From: Hyphococcus formosus
Lineage (GTDB): Bacteria; Pseudomonadota; Alphaproteobacteria; Caulobacterales; Parvularculaceae
Assembly: GCF_046736345.1 (NCBI RefSeq)
Contig: NZ_CP157210.1
Coordinates: 682,001 to 746,000 of the forward strand
DNA length: 64,000 nt
Reading direction: 5' to 3'
Part shown: positions 14,606 through 24,585 of the stretch, one piece after another
How positions within the stretch are numbered: the first letter of the stretch is position 1
Layout of the letters: each line of letters opens with the position of its first letter
The notes under the pieces: model-generated
Seen by the model: only the letters and a program-made list of their open reading frames with translations
Told to the model about the DNA's origin: nothing
The model's database searches: none
Made by a program: the position numbers and the translations under genes

Positions 14606-17600
14606 CTAAAAATCTTTTTCCCAGTTCGCCGAAATGGTCTGGTCACCATCCTGTTCGAGCTCTGTTTCGATGGTGATATTGTCTGTGACCTCATATTTAA
14701 CCCGAACTGAGCCATTGCCGCCATCGGTGTTTTGGGTTGCCGAAATGAACACCCCGTCGGCAACATATTTCCCTGCGGTGAGTGATCCGCCGCCTTGCTC
14801 GGGGTCGATATCCACATTGAGAAGGTCTAGCCCCACAGATTGGCGCAGTTTGCCCGTTAGGCCTACGCCGCCGAATGGCCCGATACCGCCGAGCGAGGCG
14901 AGAGCCTCAGCAGTTTGAATAGATTCAAAAGCCGAAAGGTTCTGTGCCGGTTTGCCGAACAAGATGAGCGACATGACGTCTTCGGAAGGCAGGGACGGCG
15001 TCGATTCTAGCGCAATGTTCGGTTCGGTCGCACGGCCAGAAATCACGATGGCGGCGGTTACGCCGTCGCTCGTATCAAGTTCTGCGCGAATATCGAGTAG
15101 CGGATTGTTGCGGCTGATCCGGTCAAAGACGATTTGCCCACGCGTTAAGTTAAATCTGCGGCCAGAAAAATCGAGCCAGCCTCGGCGCAAGTCCAATTCG
15201 CCCAAGATCAATGGTTCACCGCGATCACTGTTCGCAGTTACGTCCGCAGACCATTCGCTTTCAAGGCCGCGACCGCGAATGAAAATCCGGTCGTCTGCAT
15301 TGATCGAAACATTATATTCAAGGCCAGAATCTGATTTTGGTGCCAATGGCTCAGGTTCACCATTTTCGTCATTATACGCAATAACCTCGATATCAACAAG
15401 GCCGGTACTCTCGGGCGTAACAATCTCGGCATCGAGTTCGGTTATGTCGATATTGCCTTTTGCCACTAACTTAGCGAGTGGCCCGGTGATCTTGATTTTG
15501 CCGTTGGCAAGAACCTTGTTTACCGGCTCGGCCGATAGTTCTGCGCCGTCTGCCGTTAGGTTAAAGTCGAGATTGGAGTTCTCGCCCAGGCTAAACGTGC
15601 CGTTGAAAGAGATCGTATCGGCACCAGATTGTTCCGCCCCATGTCCGCCACCGGTGATGGTCAGTGTGCTTTGTGGCCCAGTGTAATCCGCTTCGGCTTC
15701 CATACGGATACCAGCGAGAGAGAACCCGGTTTCAATCTCTGTATAGGCACCATTGGTGAGCGCCGCACGCCCCGAAATTTGAGGATTTTCGGTGTCACCG
15801 CCGATTGTAAAGGTCGTTGATAATGAACCCTCTATTGTCTGAAGTGTCGGCGGCAAATAGGCGGCGATGGCTTGAATGTCGCCATCATAAGTGATTTTGC
15901 CTGAGATCTCGCCGGTCGTGTCCACAGTGACAGACGGCTTGCGGATTAACTTCGCCGGTAATCGGATATCCATATCCAGACGTTCGTCGGATTTGTCGTC
16001 CAATATCTGTATGTGGGTGCCGTCCCAAACGATATTGCCCGCAATAGAGGCTTCTTCTTCGGTGAGGAGCAATGAGCGCAAGCGAAAATCGCTTCGCGCT
16101 GGGATGTCGTTGTCCGTGTCTAGCGCCAGCGTCATTGATACCCGTCCATCGGCATTCGGAATGTTGACCTGATCGAGCGCCAAATCGGCGCGCCAACGGG
16201 TCTGTTCAAGAATACCGTCAAGAGCGATGCTTCCTTTTGCACCATAGGCGAGGCGTAGATTCTGAATTTCGGTTTTTTCATTGAGGGTAATGACTGTCGG
16301 CGCGGTTAGCCGTGCATCGGTCGCAAAAACGAGGGCGCTAAAATCATTTAGGCTTATCGTTATGTCATCGCGCGCGTCGATTTGTGCTTTCGCAGCGATA
16401 TTCTCGATGGGCTCCATTGAGGGCAGTGAGAGACGATCCGCATTCAACGATACCGATATCGCACCGGGCGGTCCTTCAGCGTTTAATGAAAGACCAGTTG
16501 ACCTAATGTCATTATAGGCGATCTCTGTGGCCGTAATCGCCAGATCATTCAGCGCCTCATCGCGCGATAGAACACCGTCAATCGTGACGTCGCCAGACAG
16601 GTTGATACCCGGCCATGGCGTTGCGTCTGGCTCTCCGTCATAAGCGAGGTCTAGGATTATGGTGCGCCGAGCGCTATCCAAGTTTGCGCTGCCGCCGAGA
16701 TTAAATCCGCGCCCGGCATATAAGATGGTCGGAAAGCGCATGCTCCCGTCGTTAGACGTTCGTACGCTCAGATCGAGCTTTCGCGGTCCGCCGTCAGTCG
16801 CGCGTGCGGTAATATCGCCATTGGGATAATTGGGTAGACCGGCAAGGCCGGCAGTAATGGTAAGTGCCGGAACCACACCGTTATCGGTCGTCAGTTTGGG
16901 CGATACGATATCCGCATTCACGGTCATTCTATCGAAGGTTCCGTTGACTTCCATCGATCCGGAAATGTCACCGGCGGCATTTATGCCGCTAGAAAATAAC
17001 GCAAGATATTTTGGCGTAATATCAATGTCACCATCGGCTTCGATAGTGTTGGTATTCAGATTGATAAGGCCATCTGCGGTGATCGATGAACCGTCTCCGG
17101 TTTCGGCGCGAAGTTGTGTGAACCGGATCTCGTTTTCTAAATCCGCATTGATTGCGGCATTGGCGGTTAATCCGTTTGCAAGGGCTTGCGTAAACTCGGA
17201 ATTGCGATTGAGCGATAGCGAGACATTCCCGGTAAAGTTCTTGCTTAGGTCAGATTCGCCATCAGCAATCTCTATAGTTCCGCGCGATCCTGAAATCGTC
17301 GCTATCAGGCCGTAGTCATTTCGCCGCCAATCGAGGACTGAGACTAGGTTGATCGATTGACCCAGCAAGGCCTGTATTTCTGTACGATAGTCAGAGGCGA
17401 AGGCGACGGTGATATTCGAGGAAACTTCGTCGACAATACCGTCAGGGGCGTTCCAGGCAATCTGACCATCCACATTACCAACCGCAGACGATAGACGTTT
17501 TAGCGCCAGCGAACCGCCATCAGAACGCGCATCATACCGGCCAGTGAAATCAATAGGCGATGATAGTTCTGTGGTCTCAACGAGACGGCTTCCCGGTACA

Positions 17601-18424
17601 AAATAAAGTATGATATCCCCGCCAGAAAATCGGGTGAAATCCGATCGGAAAGTGGCGTCGATCTCTCCATAATTGCCGGCGACAGATGCGACTTCGATTG
17701 TTGCATCGCTCAAGGGGCTGTCACCCTTGGCTGCAAATTGTAATGGGGCTTCTAATCCGGCGAGGGTAGCGATGACGCCGCCGGGTTCCGCGCTAACAGT
17801 CGTGTCGATATAGAGCCGATCATTACGAGGCGATTTTTGAAACGCGATATCAGCATGGTCTTTGCCGCCATCGCTCGTAATGGTGAGGCGTATATCAATA
17901 TCGGCACCATCCAGATGGATCGCCCCTGTACCGTCGATACGTTGTTTCGAGCCGTTGAAATTCGCGTTTATATCGGTCAATTGAATTGAGGCAATATCGA
18001 TTTTAGGAAGATCACTGATGGTTTTAAGCTGCCGTGCATCTTCGTCATCAGTATCGTCGCCCGCTGGCGGTTCTCGCAGCAGATATACACCCGTCAATGA
18101 AAGATCTTTGACCGAAACCCGCTTACGCAATAGCGCCAGAGGGTTCCACCGAATTTCGAGTTCCTCTGCCAAAAGCCAATCACCTTCGGCATCAGAGAGC
18201 ACAACATCGGTGACGATGATATGATTGGGCAAAGTGCCTTTGATTTGGCCGATGTCGGATTGGCTGTTGAGGGCTTTGCTCAATTGGGCTTCGGCGAATT
18301 CAGATAAAATTGCGCGCCCGGGCCCCGTATTCGGAAATACATAAATTGCCGTCAGTAAAAGACCAACGAGCAAGGCGAGAATAACAAAGCCAATAAAGGC
18401 GATTTTTTTGGGGTGCATTGTCAT
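14606..18424 (-). CDS. tamB: translocation and assembly module protein TamB
   Basis: This 1272-residue protein is a TamB/DUF490-type AsmA-like protein. One N-terminal membrane helix (IAFIGFVILALLVGLLLTAIYVF, residues 8-30) anchors it in the inner membrane. The long body is made of repeating beta-strand segments forming a hydrophobic groove across the periplasm, and the C-terminal DUF490 domain includes RRGWLDFSGRRFNLTRGQIVF near 1100. TamB works with TamA in outer-membrane protein insertion, and newer work also implicates TamB-like proteins in phospholipid transfer. Its start codon overlaps the tamA stop (TAATG), so the two are translationally coupled. The length matches the family. Confidence 0.92.
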   Translation of the reverse strand: MTMHPKKIAFIGFVILALLVGLLLTAIYVFPNTGPGRAILSEFAEAQLSKALNSQSDIGQIKGTLPNHIIVTDVVLSDAEGDWLLAEELEIRWNPLALLRKRVSVKDLSLTGVYLLREPPAGDDTDDEDARQLKTISDLPKIDIASIQLTDINANFNGSKQRIDGTGAIHLDGADIDIRLTITSDGGKDHADIAFQKSPRNDRLYIDTTVSAEPGGVIATLAGLEAPLQFAAKGDSPLSDATIEVASVAGNYGEIDATFRSDFTRFSGGDIILYFVPGSRLVETTELSSPIDFTGRYDARSDGGSLALKRLSSAVGNVDGQIAWNAPDGIVDEVSSNITVAFASDYRTEIQALLGQSINLVSVLDWRRNDYGLIATISGSRGTIEIADGESDLSKNFTGNVSLSLNRNSEFTQALANGLTANAAINADLENEIRFTQLRAETGDGSSITADGLINLNTNTIEADGDIDITPKYLALFSSGINAAGDISGSMEVNGTFDRMTVNADIVSPKLTTDNGVVPALTITAGLAGLPNYPNGDITARATDGGPRKLDLSVRTSNDGSMRFPTILYAGRGFNLGGSANLDSARRTIILDLAYDGEPDATPWPGINLSGDVTIDGVLSRDEALNDLAITATEIAYNDIRSTGLSLNAEGPPGAISVSLNADRLSLPSMEPIENIAAKAQIDARDDITISLNDFSALVFATDARLTAPTVITLNEKTEIQNLRLAYGAKGSIALDGILEQTRWRADLALDQVNIPNADGRVSMTLALDTDNDIPARSDFRLRSLLLTEEEASIAGNIVWDGTHIQILDDKSDERLDMDIRLPAKLIRKPSVTVDTTGEISGKITYDGDIQAIAAYLPPTLQTIEGSLSTTFTIGGDTENPQISGRAALTNGAYTEIETGFSLAGIRMEAEADYTGPQSTLTITGGGHGAEQSGADTISFNGTFSLGENSNLDFNLTADGAELSAEPVNKVLANGKIKITGPLAKLVAKGNIDITELDAEIVTPESTGLVDIEVIAYNDENGEPEPLAPKSDSGLEYNVSINADDRIFIRGRGLESEWSADVTANSDRGEPLILGELDLRRGWLDFSGRRFNLTRGQIVFDRISRNNPLLDIRAELDTSDGVTAAIVISGRATEPNIALESTPSLPSEDVMSLILFGKPAQNLSAFESIQTAEALASLGGIGPFGGVGLTGKLRQSVGLDLLNVDIDPEQGGGSLTAGKYVADGVFISATQNTDGGNGSVRVKYEVTDNITIETELEQDGDQTISANWEKDF

Positions 18425-20208
18425 TAGAACGGCTGCCCCAACGCAATATAGATTTGGAAATCGCTGTCGCTTTCGCGCTTATCGATCGGAAATGCGATAT
18501 CGGCGCGGATTGGGCCAATGGGCGTATAATAGCGCACGCCCGCACCATAACCGAAAAAGAATTCATCATTGAAGCTCGGCACCGCATTAGTCGAAACTGA
18601 ACCCGTATCGATGAAGGCTGCGAATTGTAGGTTCTTTATGGTTTTGACCCGTGCTTCGAATGCGCCATCAATTCGGGACCGTCCACCAATCGGGTTGAGG
18701 TCTTCATCAAGGGGACCGGCTTCCTGATAGCCATAGCCGCGTACAGAACCAGCGCCGCCCGCATAAAAGCGCTTATTGAGGGGGAGGGCATCGAAAGAAT
18801 TTGCAAAGGTTGCCGCCAGTCCGGTCCGTGCTGCCAAGGTAACGACATCATTCTTTCCGAAGTTCACCCGCCCCCGCGCTGTTATCTCTGATTGCGTGAA
18901 ATTTTCTGAACCTGCGTAGGGCGTGACTGTCCAGCTAGCGCGAAATCCTTTTTTGGGATCGAGTAAATCATCTTCGGAATTCCATAATACGCTTAGCGGT
19001 GTCGATACGAAATAGGTGCGGTCTTCGCTATCGTCGGAGCGGACATTAGACGTTTCCAATTTGAGCGCGCCGCGCGTTTCAAGCCGACCGTCCAGCCATT
19101 TTTTCGAAAGCCCGCCAAGAATTTCGAAGGTCCGTGCATCATACGCGTCTGTAGTCTCATTCAAAAAGGCGGAACTGGCAAAAGCCCGGGCACCGAAGTG
19201 CGGTAAAGGTCTTGAGATCGATACATTGACCGATTGCTCAATCTGCGAGCCGGTCAATTCCGTAGTTAAATTTTCGCCATGACCGAATATGTTGCGATGT
19301 TCGAAAAACAATCTGCCGCCGGGGCCTTCGGTCGTAGAATAGGAAACACCTGCACCTATCGTACGGCTTTTGCGTTCTTCGACGTCCACAAGAATAGGTG
19401 TCAATCCGTCTTCGCCGATTTGTCCGGGTTCGACCTCGACCGTTGCGAAAAGCCCGGTTTCACGAAGGCGGTCATAATAATTCGCCATTTTCGCGCGTTC
19501 GAATTCCTCGCCAGTCTCCCACGTTTTCATTCGTGCAAGGAATGAGTTGTCCGTTTTTTTGGTCCCGCTAATAACTGGCTCGCCAAAACTGGCTTTTCGA
19601 CCACTATTAAAAACAAAAATGGCAGAGGCTTCTGCGGTTTCAAAATTTGCAATCGCTCGGCGGTTTACGATCTCGGCAGTCGGATAGCCATTATTCCACA
19701 AATAAGTCAGGAACGTTTCTTGTTGATTGCGCAGCGTCGCACCATCGGCGGCACCGGTCGGCGTTATGTTCGCATCGGCCAGCGTATCGGGACGGTCCGT
19801 GCCGTCATCTTGAAAGATGATGTTATAATCAGTAACGCGAAAGGCCGGGCCGGGCGAAATCGAATAAATCACCAGAGGCTTCTGGCCATCTTCTGCGGGG
19901 ATGAGTTCGAAGCTCGCCTGCGCATCGTAATAACCGGCGGACTGGAGGGCGTTGTTGAAAGCGTCGATGTCGCGTCTCGCCGCGCGTCTCAATGCGGCGG
20001 CGGTCGGGTATTCGCGCGTCCCTTTCATGAGCTCGGAAATGATCGAAAGTTTCGCCCCTACGCTGTTGGGTGCACCCTCGATTTTAGCGCTATAGCTTTC
20101 GGCGGCATGACCATGGCTTGCGGCCGCTAGTAAAAGCGCCGACGAAATGGTTGAAATTACAATGCTTTGCCGTTTTCTACGCAACTTTCTCTCGCTCGAC
20201 TGCCGCAC
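18424..20208 (-). CDS. tamA: TamA, Omp85-family outer-membrane assembly protein
   Basis: This 594-residue protein has an N-terminal signal peptide (ISTISSALLLAAASHGHAA), POTRA-type repeats over about residues 40-265, and a C-terminal Omp85/surface-antigen barrel. The barrel shows GGAGSVRGYGYQEAGPLD near 480, the conserved RGY-like lid motif, and a final strand ending QIYIALGQPF. It sits in the outer membrane and works with TamB. The start at 20208 is GTG; no ATG in frame gives a better signal peptide. The gene precedes tamB with overlapping stop/start, and a divergent 211-base spacer separates it from the sulfotransferase gene. Confidence 0.92.
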   Translation of the reverse strand: MRQSSERKLRRKRQSIVISTISSALLLAAASHGHAAESYSAKIEGAPNSVGAKLSIISELMKGTREYPTAAALRRAARRDIDAFNNALQSAGYYDAQASFELIPAEDGQKPLVIYSISPGPAFRVTDYNIIFQDDGTDRPDTLADANITPTGAADGATLRNQQETFLTYLWNNGYPTAEIVNRRAIANFETAEASAIFVFNSGRKASFGEPVISGTKKTDNSFLARMKTWETGEEFERAKMANYYDRLRETGLFATVEVEPGQIGEDGLTPILVDVEERKSRTIGAGVSYSTTEGPGGRLFFEHRNIFGHGENLTTELTGSQIEQSVNVSISRPLPHFGARAFASSAFLNETTDAYDARTFEILGGLSKKWLDGRLETRGALKLETSNVRSDDSEDRTYFVSTPLSVLWNSEDDLLDPKKGFRASWTVTPYAGSENFTQSEITARGRVNFGKNDVVTLAARTGLAATFANSFDALPLNKRFYAGGAGSVRGYGYQEAGPLDEDLNPIGGRSRIDGAFEARVKTIKNLQFAAFIDTGSVSTNAVPSFNDEFFFGYGAGVRYYTPIGPIRADIAFPIDKRESDSDFQIYIALGQPF

Positions 20209-20419
20209 CAGGCGATCACTTTTGTTTTCTTGCTGGACACGCTTTGCGGCAGCCTGTCACGGCATGGTTAATCTAGTGCTGCCAAGTGGCAGATTTAAGG
20301 CCAAAATCGTAGCAATCCCAGTGATTTATTTTTCGCTTTTTGCGACGGATTCTGGCGATTGCGTGCAGACTGCGCTATGCCCCTGATTTGATTGAACAGG
20401 GTAAAGGTCGAGAGGTTCC

Positions 20420-21514
20420 ATGGCGCATCCGTTAAGCGGCGCAAATCTTGGTACGCTGGCAACTGTAATCGGGCGATCGGGAATGCCGAGCAACCTGATT
20501 GACAGTTTGGCAATCGGCGGCGCGGCGATTGGTCGATGGCCAATTTCAACCGCTGAAAAATTGATTATGGAAAGCCGGATCCCATCACTCGATGAGATGC
20601 CACCTCCGGTATTCATTCTTGGGCATTGGAGATCCGGTACGACCCATCTTTACAATGTGATGTGCCAAAGCGGAGAATGGGGCTACGTGCCGCCGGTGGC
20701 GACGGGGCTGCCGTGGGATCTGTTTGGTATCGCAAAAGCGTTTCAGCCCATGCTCGAAAAAGCACTGCCGGAACATCGTTATATCGATAATATTCCGGTG
20801 ACCCCGACCAGTCCGCAAGAAGATGAAATTGCCATTGCGAACATGTCTGACGTGTCGTTTTATCACGGCATTTATTTTCCGCGCGCATTCAAGGAAAACG
20901 TCGAACGCGGCCTGTTTTTCGAGGGGTGCTCAAACGCAGAAATTCGCGGTTGGCGTAAACAGTTTTCTTATTTCCTCCGAAAACTTTACCTCCATCAGGA
21001 GCGACGCCCGCTATTAATCAAGAACCCGGTCTATACGGGCCGATTTGCGATGCTGCGCGAGATGTTCCCGACGGCCAAGTTTATTCACATTCATCGTAAT
21101 CCGTATGACGTTTTTGTCTCTATGCGGAATTTTTATAAAAAATTGTTTAAAGAACTCGCGCTGCAAAGCTACGATCATGTGGATATCGATGAGACGATAT
21201 TGAGCGTGTATGACCGCGTTATGCGCGCCTACGAAAAAGATGCGGAGGAAGTCTCCGAGGAACAGTTGGTCGAGCTACGCTATGACGAACTGGATACAGC
21301 GCCAATTGATTCGATCGAAAAGATCTATAATGCGCTCGATTTGCCGGGATTTTCAGCGGCCAAACCGCACTTTGAGAACTATCTTGCATCCGTCTCGACC
21401 TTCAAGAAGAATGATTTCGGATATTCCGATGAGGCAGCTGCCAAAGTAGAGGCGCGTCTGGGCTATTTCATCGAAAAATGGGGATATGAACGGCCGGGAC
21501 CGAAGGCCGATTGA
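20420..21514 (+). CDS. PAPS-dependent sulfotransferase family protein
   Basis: This 364-residue protein has both signatures of the sulfotransferase fold that binds 3'-phosphoadenosine 5'-phosphosulfate (PAPS). The 5'-phosphosulfate loop is FILGHWRSGTTHL (about 65-77), and the 3'-phosphate motif is KFIHIHRNPYDVFVSM (220-235). It has no signal peptide, so it should act in the cytoplasm or at the membrane face. It resembles the Sulfotransfer_3 group that sulfates lipids, sugars or small molecules. It is the first of four closely spaced plus-strand genes (paraoxonase-like lipoprotein, HpnA-like epimerase, PhyH dioxygenase). GAGAGG precedes the ATG. The acceptor is unknown; a hopanoid or other lipid is suggested only by context. 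Confidence 0.82.
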   Translation: MAHPLSGANLGTLATVIGRSGMPSNLIDSLAIGGAAIGRWPISTAEKLIMESRIPSLDEMPPPVFILGHWRSGTTHLYNVMCQSGEWGYVPPVATGLPWDLFGIAKAFQPMLEKALPEHRYIDNIPVTPTSPQEDEIAIANMSDVSFYHGIYFPRAFKENVERGLFFEGCSNAEIRGWRKQFSYFLRKLYLHQERRPLLIKNPVYTGRFAMLREMFPTAKFIHIHRNPYDVFVSMRNFYKKLFKELALQSYDHVDIDETILSVYDRVMRAYEKDAEEVSEEQLVELRYDELDTAPIDSIEKIYNALDLPGFSAAKPHFENYLASVSTFKKNDFGYSDEAAAKVEARLGYFIEKWGYERPGPKAD

Positions 21515-21529
21515 TGATAGGGGCGCGTC

Positions 21530-22609
21530 ATGAATCAGGTGAAAAACTCGCTTATCGCTGGATTTTGCCTGAGTTTGGCGGCCTGTAGTGGTCCGGACAT
21601 CGAAGCCCCGCAATTCGCACTAGATCAATGTTATCGATTACCGCTCGTTGACGCCTCAACCGGCAAGGCCGTGTTAGGTGCCGAGGATCTTGTGTGGGAT
21701 CAGGCCCATAACCGTATATTCATCGCTGCTTATGATCGGCGCGCTACGGAAAAGGCGGCGAAGAAGAAAACGGATGATCATCCGCCGAGCGGCGGTATTT
21801 ATGCGATCGGTTTAGGTCAGTTATTTGAGCCAGTTGGCGACGCTTTGAAATTGACGCCGCTCGCGTTGCCGCATGAATTTTCCGGCGGGTTGCGCCCCCA
21901 TGGCATGACTTATGATGCGGCGAATAGAGAACTGATTTTCATCAACCGAACTTATGCGAAAGACGGACGCAAATGGCGCATGACGCCAAAGCTGCAACGT
22001 CTTGGTGCGAATGGCGAGGTGTTTGTCGGCGTTGCGTCCGAAGCGCCTTGTTCAGCAAACAATGTTGTCGCCGCTGACGGAGAGATATTTACATCGTTCG
22101 ATCATGCGTCATGTGGTTGGCAGGGCGGGATAGAAAACCTTTTCAATCTCGCAAGTAGCGGTATCGCCAATGGTACTGAACATGTTTTTAAAAAAGCACG
22201 GTTTGCTAACGGAATAGCGGTGACGGATACGGGCGACGTCGCGCTGGCCGCAACGCGCGAACAAGCGCTTTTATTGCTGTCGCGGACCGAAAACGGCACT
22301 ATATCCGAGGCCGGACGCATTGAGGTTCCGGGTGGTCCGGATAACCTTTCGATAGCGTCCGATGGCGGCATCGTCGCGGCGCTTCATCCGAACATGTTCA
22401 AACTTGCTTTGAACAGAAAGCTTGGATTAGGCCGCGCGCCTTCACGCATTGTTAAAGCGGACCCGGATACGGGGAATGTCGCAATATTGTTTGATGATCC
22501 TGATGGTTCGAAATATAGCGCCGCGACCGTGGCAATCAGCCTGCCGCAAGGATTGGTGCTTGGTTCGGTGACCGATTCGGGATTGCTAATATGCCGTGAG
22601 GGCGCGTGA
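21530..22609 (+). CDS. paraoxonase/SMP-30-like lipoprotein
   Basis: This 359-residue protein starts with a lipoprotein signal (IAGFCLSLAAC, Cys about residue 19). The mature part matches six-bladed propeller lactonases of the paraoxonase/arylesterase type. Ordered motifs are LRPHGMTYD near 122, CSANNVVA, FANGIAV, GPDNLSIA and AALHPNMFKL; in paraoxonases the corresponding Asn/Asp residues bind the catalytic Ca2+ and the HPN segment is conserved. It should be membrane-anchored in the periplasm and hydrolyse a lactone or ester. It lies 15 bases after the sulfotransferase gene and its TGA overlaps the GTG start of the next gene, so it is part of one operon. The substrate is unknown. Confidence 0.72.
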   Translation: MNQVKNSLIAGFCLSLAACSGPDIEAPQFALDQCYRLPLVDASTGKAVLGAEDLVWDQAHNRIFIAAYDRRATEKAAKKKTDDHPPSGGIYAIGLGQLFEPVGDALKLTPLALPHEFSGGLRPHGMTYDAANRELIFINRTYAKDGRKWRMTPKLQRLGANGEVFVGVASEAPCSANNVVAADGEIFTSFDHASCGWQGGIENLFNLASSGIANGTEHVFKKARFANGIAVTDTGDVALAATREQALLLLSRTENGTISEAGRIEVPGGPDNLSIASDGGIVAALHPNMFKLALNRKLGLGRAPSRIVKADPDTGNVAILFDDPDGSKYSAATVAISLPQGLVLGSVTDSGLLICREGA

Positions 22610-23595
22610 CAGAATTTACATTAGTTACAGGTGGCGCGGGCTTCGTCGGTAAAGTGCTGGTCGCCATGCTGCGCGAAAATGGCGAGCGTGTACGAAGCTT
22701 TGATCTCGCGCCCCCCAGTCATCCAGATGATATTCAAGGATCAATTCTCGAGCCGAGCGATCTCGCTAATGCCTTGGACAGCGTATCAAGTGTCTTTCAT
22801 CTAGCAGGTAATGCACAGCTTTGGGCGCGCGACCGAAAAATCTTTGATCAGGTCAATCATCAGGGTACGCAGAACGTTATTGCTGCGGTAAAAAACGCGG
22901 GTAACGTGAAGCTTGTTCATTGCTCCAGCTTGACCACATTGGTAGGGCGGGAAACCCCAATCGGGCGATCTACAGCTAATGAAGAACAGCGATTAGAGGC
23001 CAATTCAATGCTCGGCGCATATCCGCGCTCGAAGCTATTGGCTGAACGGGCTATCGAAGGGGCGGTCGCTGACGGGGTTGATGCCGTCATTGCTATTCCC
23101 ACAGAGCCTATTGGTGCTGGTGATATTGGGCTGACCCCACCGACCCGGATGATTCTGGATTTTGCGAATGGTCAGACCCCGGCCTATATTGATTGTGTAT
23201 TGAATTTTGTACCGCTAAATAGCCTTGCAGAAGGCTTGATCGCGGTTCGCGATCGCGGCAGACGTGGTCAGCGTTACATTCTCGGTGGCGCAAATACACT
23301 GATGGGTGAATTGCTGCAATTGATCGAGGCCATTACCGGACGCGACATGCCAAAAACCAAACTGCCATATGCCGTTGCTTTGGCCGCCGGTGCCATTGAT
23401 ACCGGCATTGTATCGCAGGTTACGGGAAAGCCGCCCAAAGCACCCCTAACAGGGGTTCGTCTGGCAGGGCGTCAGGTCTCATTTTCGAGCGAGAAGGCGG
23501 CCAAGGAACTCGGGTGGCGGGCTGCTGGGCTGGAACCCGCATTGCGAGAAACCTTGGATTGGATGCGGGACGAGGGACTGCTAAAACCGGTTTAA
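22606..23595 (+). CDS. hpnA: HpnA-like NAD-dependent epimerase/dehydratase
   Basis: This 329-residue extended short-chain dehydrogenase has the cofactor loop TGGAGFVG (8-15) and a catalytic Tyr139/Lys143 (YPRSK). The later part follows the hopanoid-associated HpnA pattern closely: PIGAGDIGLTPPTRMILDF, then PAYIDCVLNFVPLNSLAEG, YILGGAN, and TGKPPKAPLTGVRLA. HpnA proteins are found with hopanoid genes, but their reaction is not firmly established; sugar or polyol side-chain modification is usually suggested. The GTG start overlaps the previous stop (GTGA). The dioxygenase gene follows after 40 bases. The assignment as hpnA rather than a generic dihydroflavonol-reductase-like protein rests on the C-terminal half and the locus. 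Confidence 0.75.
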   Translation: MTEFTLVTGGAGFVGKVLVAMLRENGERVRSFDLAPPSHPDDIQGSILEPSDLANALDSVSSVFHLAGNAQLWARDRKIFDQVNHQGTQNVIAAVKNAGNVKLVHCSSLTTLVGRETPIGRSTANEEQRLEANSMLGAYPRSKLLAERAIEGAVADGVDAVIAIPTEPIGAGDIGLTPPTRMILDFANGQTPAYIDCVLNFVPLNSLAEGLIAVRDRGRRGQRYILGGANTLMGELLQLIEAITGRDMPKTKLPYAVALAAGAIDTGIVSQVTGKPPKAPLTGVRLAGRQVSFSSEKAAKELGWRAAGLEPALRETLDWMRDEGLLKPV

Positions 23596-23635
23596 TTGTG
23601 CTTCTTGTTCGTTAAAAATACGAGCGGAGGTCATT

Positions 23636-24493
23636 ATGCGTTATCTGGGTTTGCCTGATACTTTCGCCCATTGGGTCGATGAAAATCAGTTCATGGCGTT
23701 GCGAGAGCAACTTGACCAAGACGGCTATGCGGTCATTGAAAACGTTCTTGATAAAGAGCAAATCAATACGATCAAGGGCGCGCTATCCCCTTACCTAAAC
23801 CAGAACATCAGAGGGCGCAACGAGTTCGAGGGGCGCGACTCAAACCGGGTCTATGCCATGCTGGCGAAATCACCGGTCTTTGCCGAACTGGTAACCCATC
23901 CGCTGGCAATGGCATTTGTCGAAGCTGATTTAGGTACGGATTGCCTGTTATCGGCGTGCCTTGCAATCAACCTTCATCCGGGAGAAACAGCACAGCCTTG
24001 GCATTTTGATGACGCTCACTGCACGATCCCGCGGCCGCGCCAATCGCTGGGCGTGAGTAGCTTTTGGGCGATTACGGATACGACCGAAGATAATGGTGCC
24101 ACAGAGATCATTCCCGGCAGTCATCTGTGGGGGGATGAACCAGTGAATGGCGCGTTAGAAGACACGGATTTTGATAAAACCGGTCGGCGAGAGGGCGATC
24201 CCGGTGCGCGTGAAGACGCGAAAAAAGTGATCATGCCAGCCGGTTCGTTGATGATTGCAAAGGGCACTTTATGGCACCGGGGCGGCGCGAATAATTCCGA
24301 CGCGCCGCGGTTATTGATCACCCCGCAATATTGCGCCGGATATATGCGCCAACTTGAGAATATGCTTTTGGCCGTTCCGGCGGACATTGCGAAAACCCTG
24401 CCGAAACGTGCGCAGGAACTTCTAGGTTATTCAATTTGTTCGCCTTTTATGGGCTATGTGGATGGTCGGCACCCGGCTCGATTGTTAAGCTAA
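23636..24493 (+). CDS. phytanoyl-CoA dioxygenase (PhyH) family hydroxylase
   Basis: This 285-residue protein has the Fe(II)/2-oxoglutarate dioxygenase facial triad: His123 and Asp125 in PWHFDDAHC and distal His214 in TLWHRGGAN, with Arg225 placed to bind 2-oxoglutarate. PhyH enzymes hydroxylate unactivated carbons of branched lipids, isoprenoids or small molecules. GGAGGT ahead of the ATG is an excellent ribosome site. It is the last of the four-gene set starting with the sulfotransferase. A hydroxyl group put on a lipid by this enzyme could be the acceptor for sulfation, but this is inference. The real substrate is unknown. Confidence 0.83.
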   Translation: MRYLGLPDTFAHWVDENQFMALREQLDQDGYAVIENVLDKEQINTIKGALSPYLNQNIRGRNEFEGRDSNRVYAMLAKSPVFAELVTHPLAMAFVEADLGTDCLLSACLAINLHPGETAQPWHFDDAHCTIPRPRQSLGVSSFWAITDTTEDNGATEIIPGSHLWGDEPVNGALEDTDFDKTGRREGDPGAREDAKKVIMPAGSLMIAKGTLWHRGGANNSDAPRLLITPQYCAGYMRQLENMLLAVPADIAKTLPKRAQELLGYSICSPFMGYVDGRHPARLLS

Positions 24494-24585
24494 ACATCGC
24501 GCGAACGACTGGCCTTTGTTTCGCCCATGCAATTGGACAAAAATGTACCTATATTAAAAGGATAGGTAACGATGGAGGCTGTAAC

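Noticed and set aside
14634..18224. Several long plus-strand open frames inside tamB
   Set aside because: They are antisense to a clear 1272-residue TamB-like protein, have no ribosome sites worth noting, and their translations look like low-complexity Ser/Ala/Arg shadow sequence.
24547..24567. Short ACCTAT / ATAGGT inverted repeat before the universal stress gene
   Set aside because: Six-base arms nine bases apart in an AT-rich leader are expected by chance. No operator or promoter with good spacing is seen.
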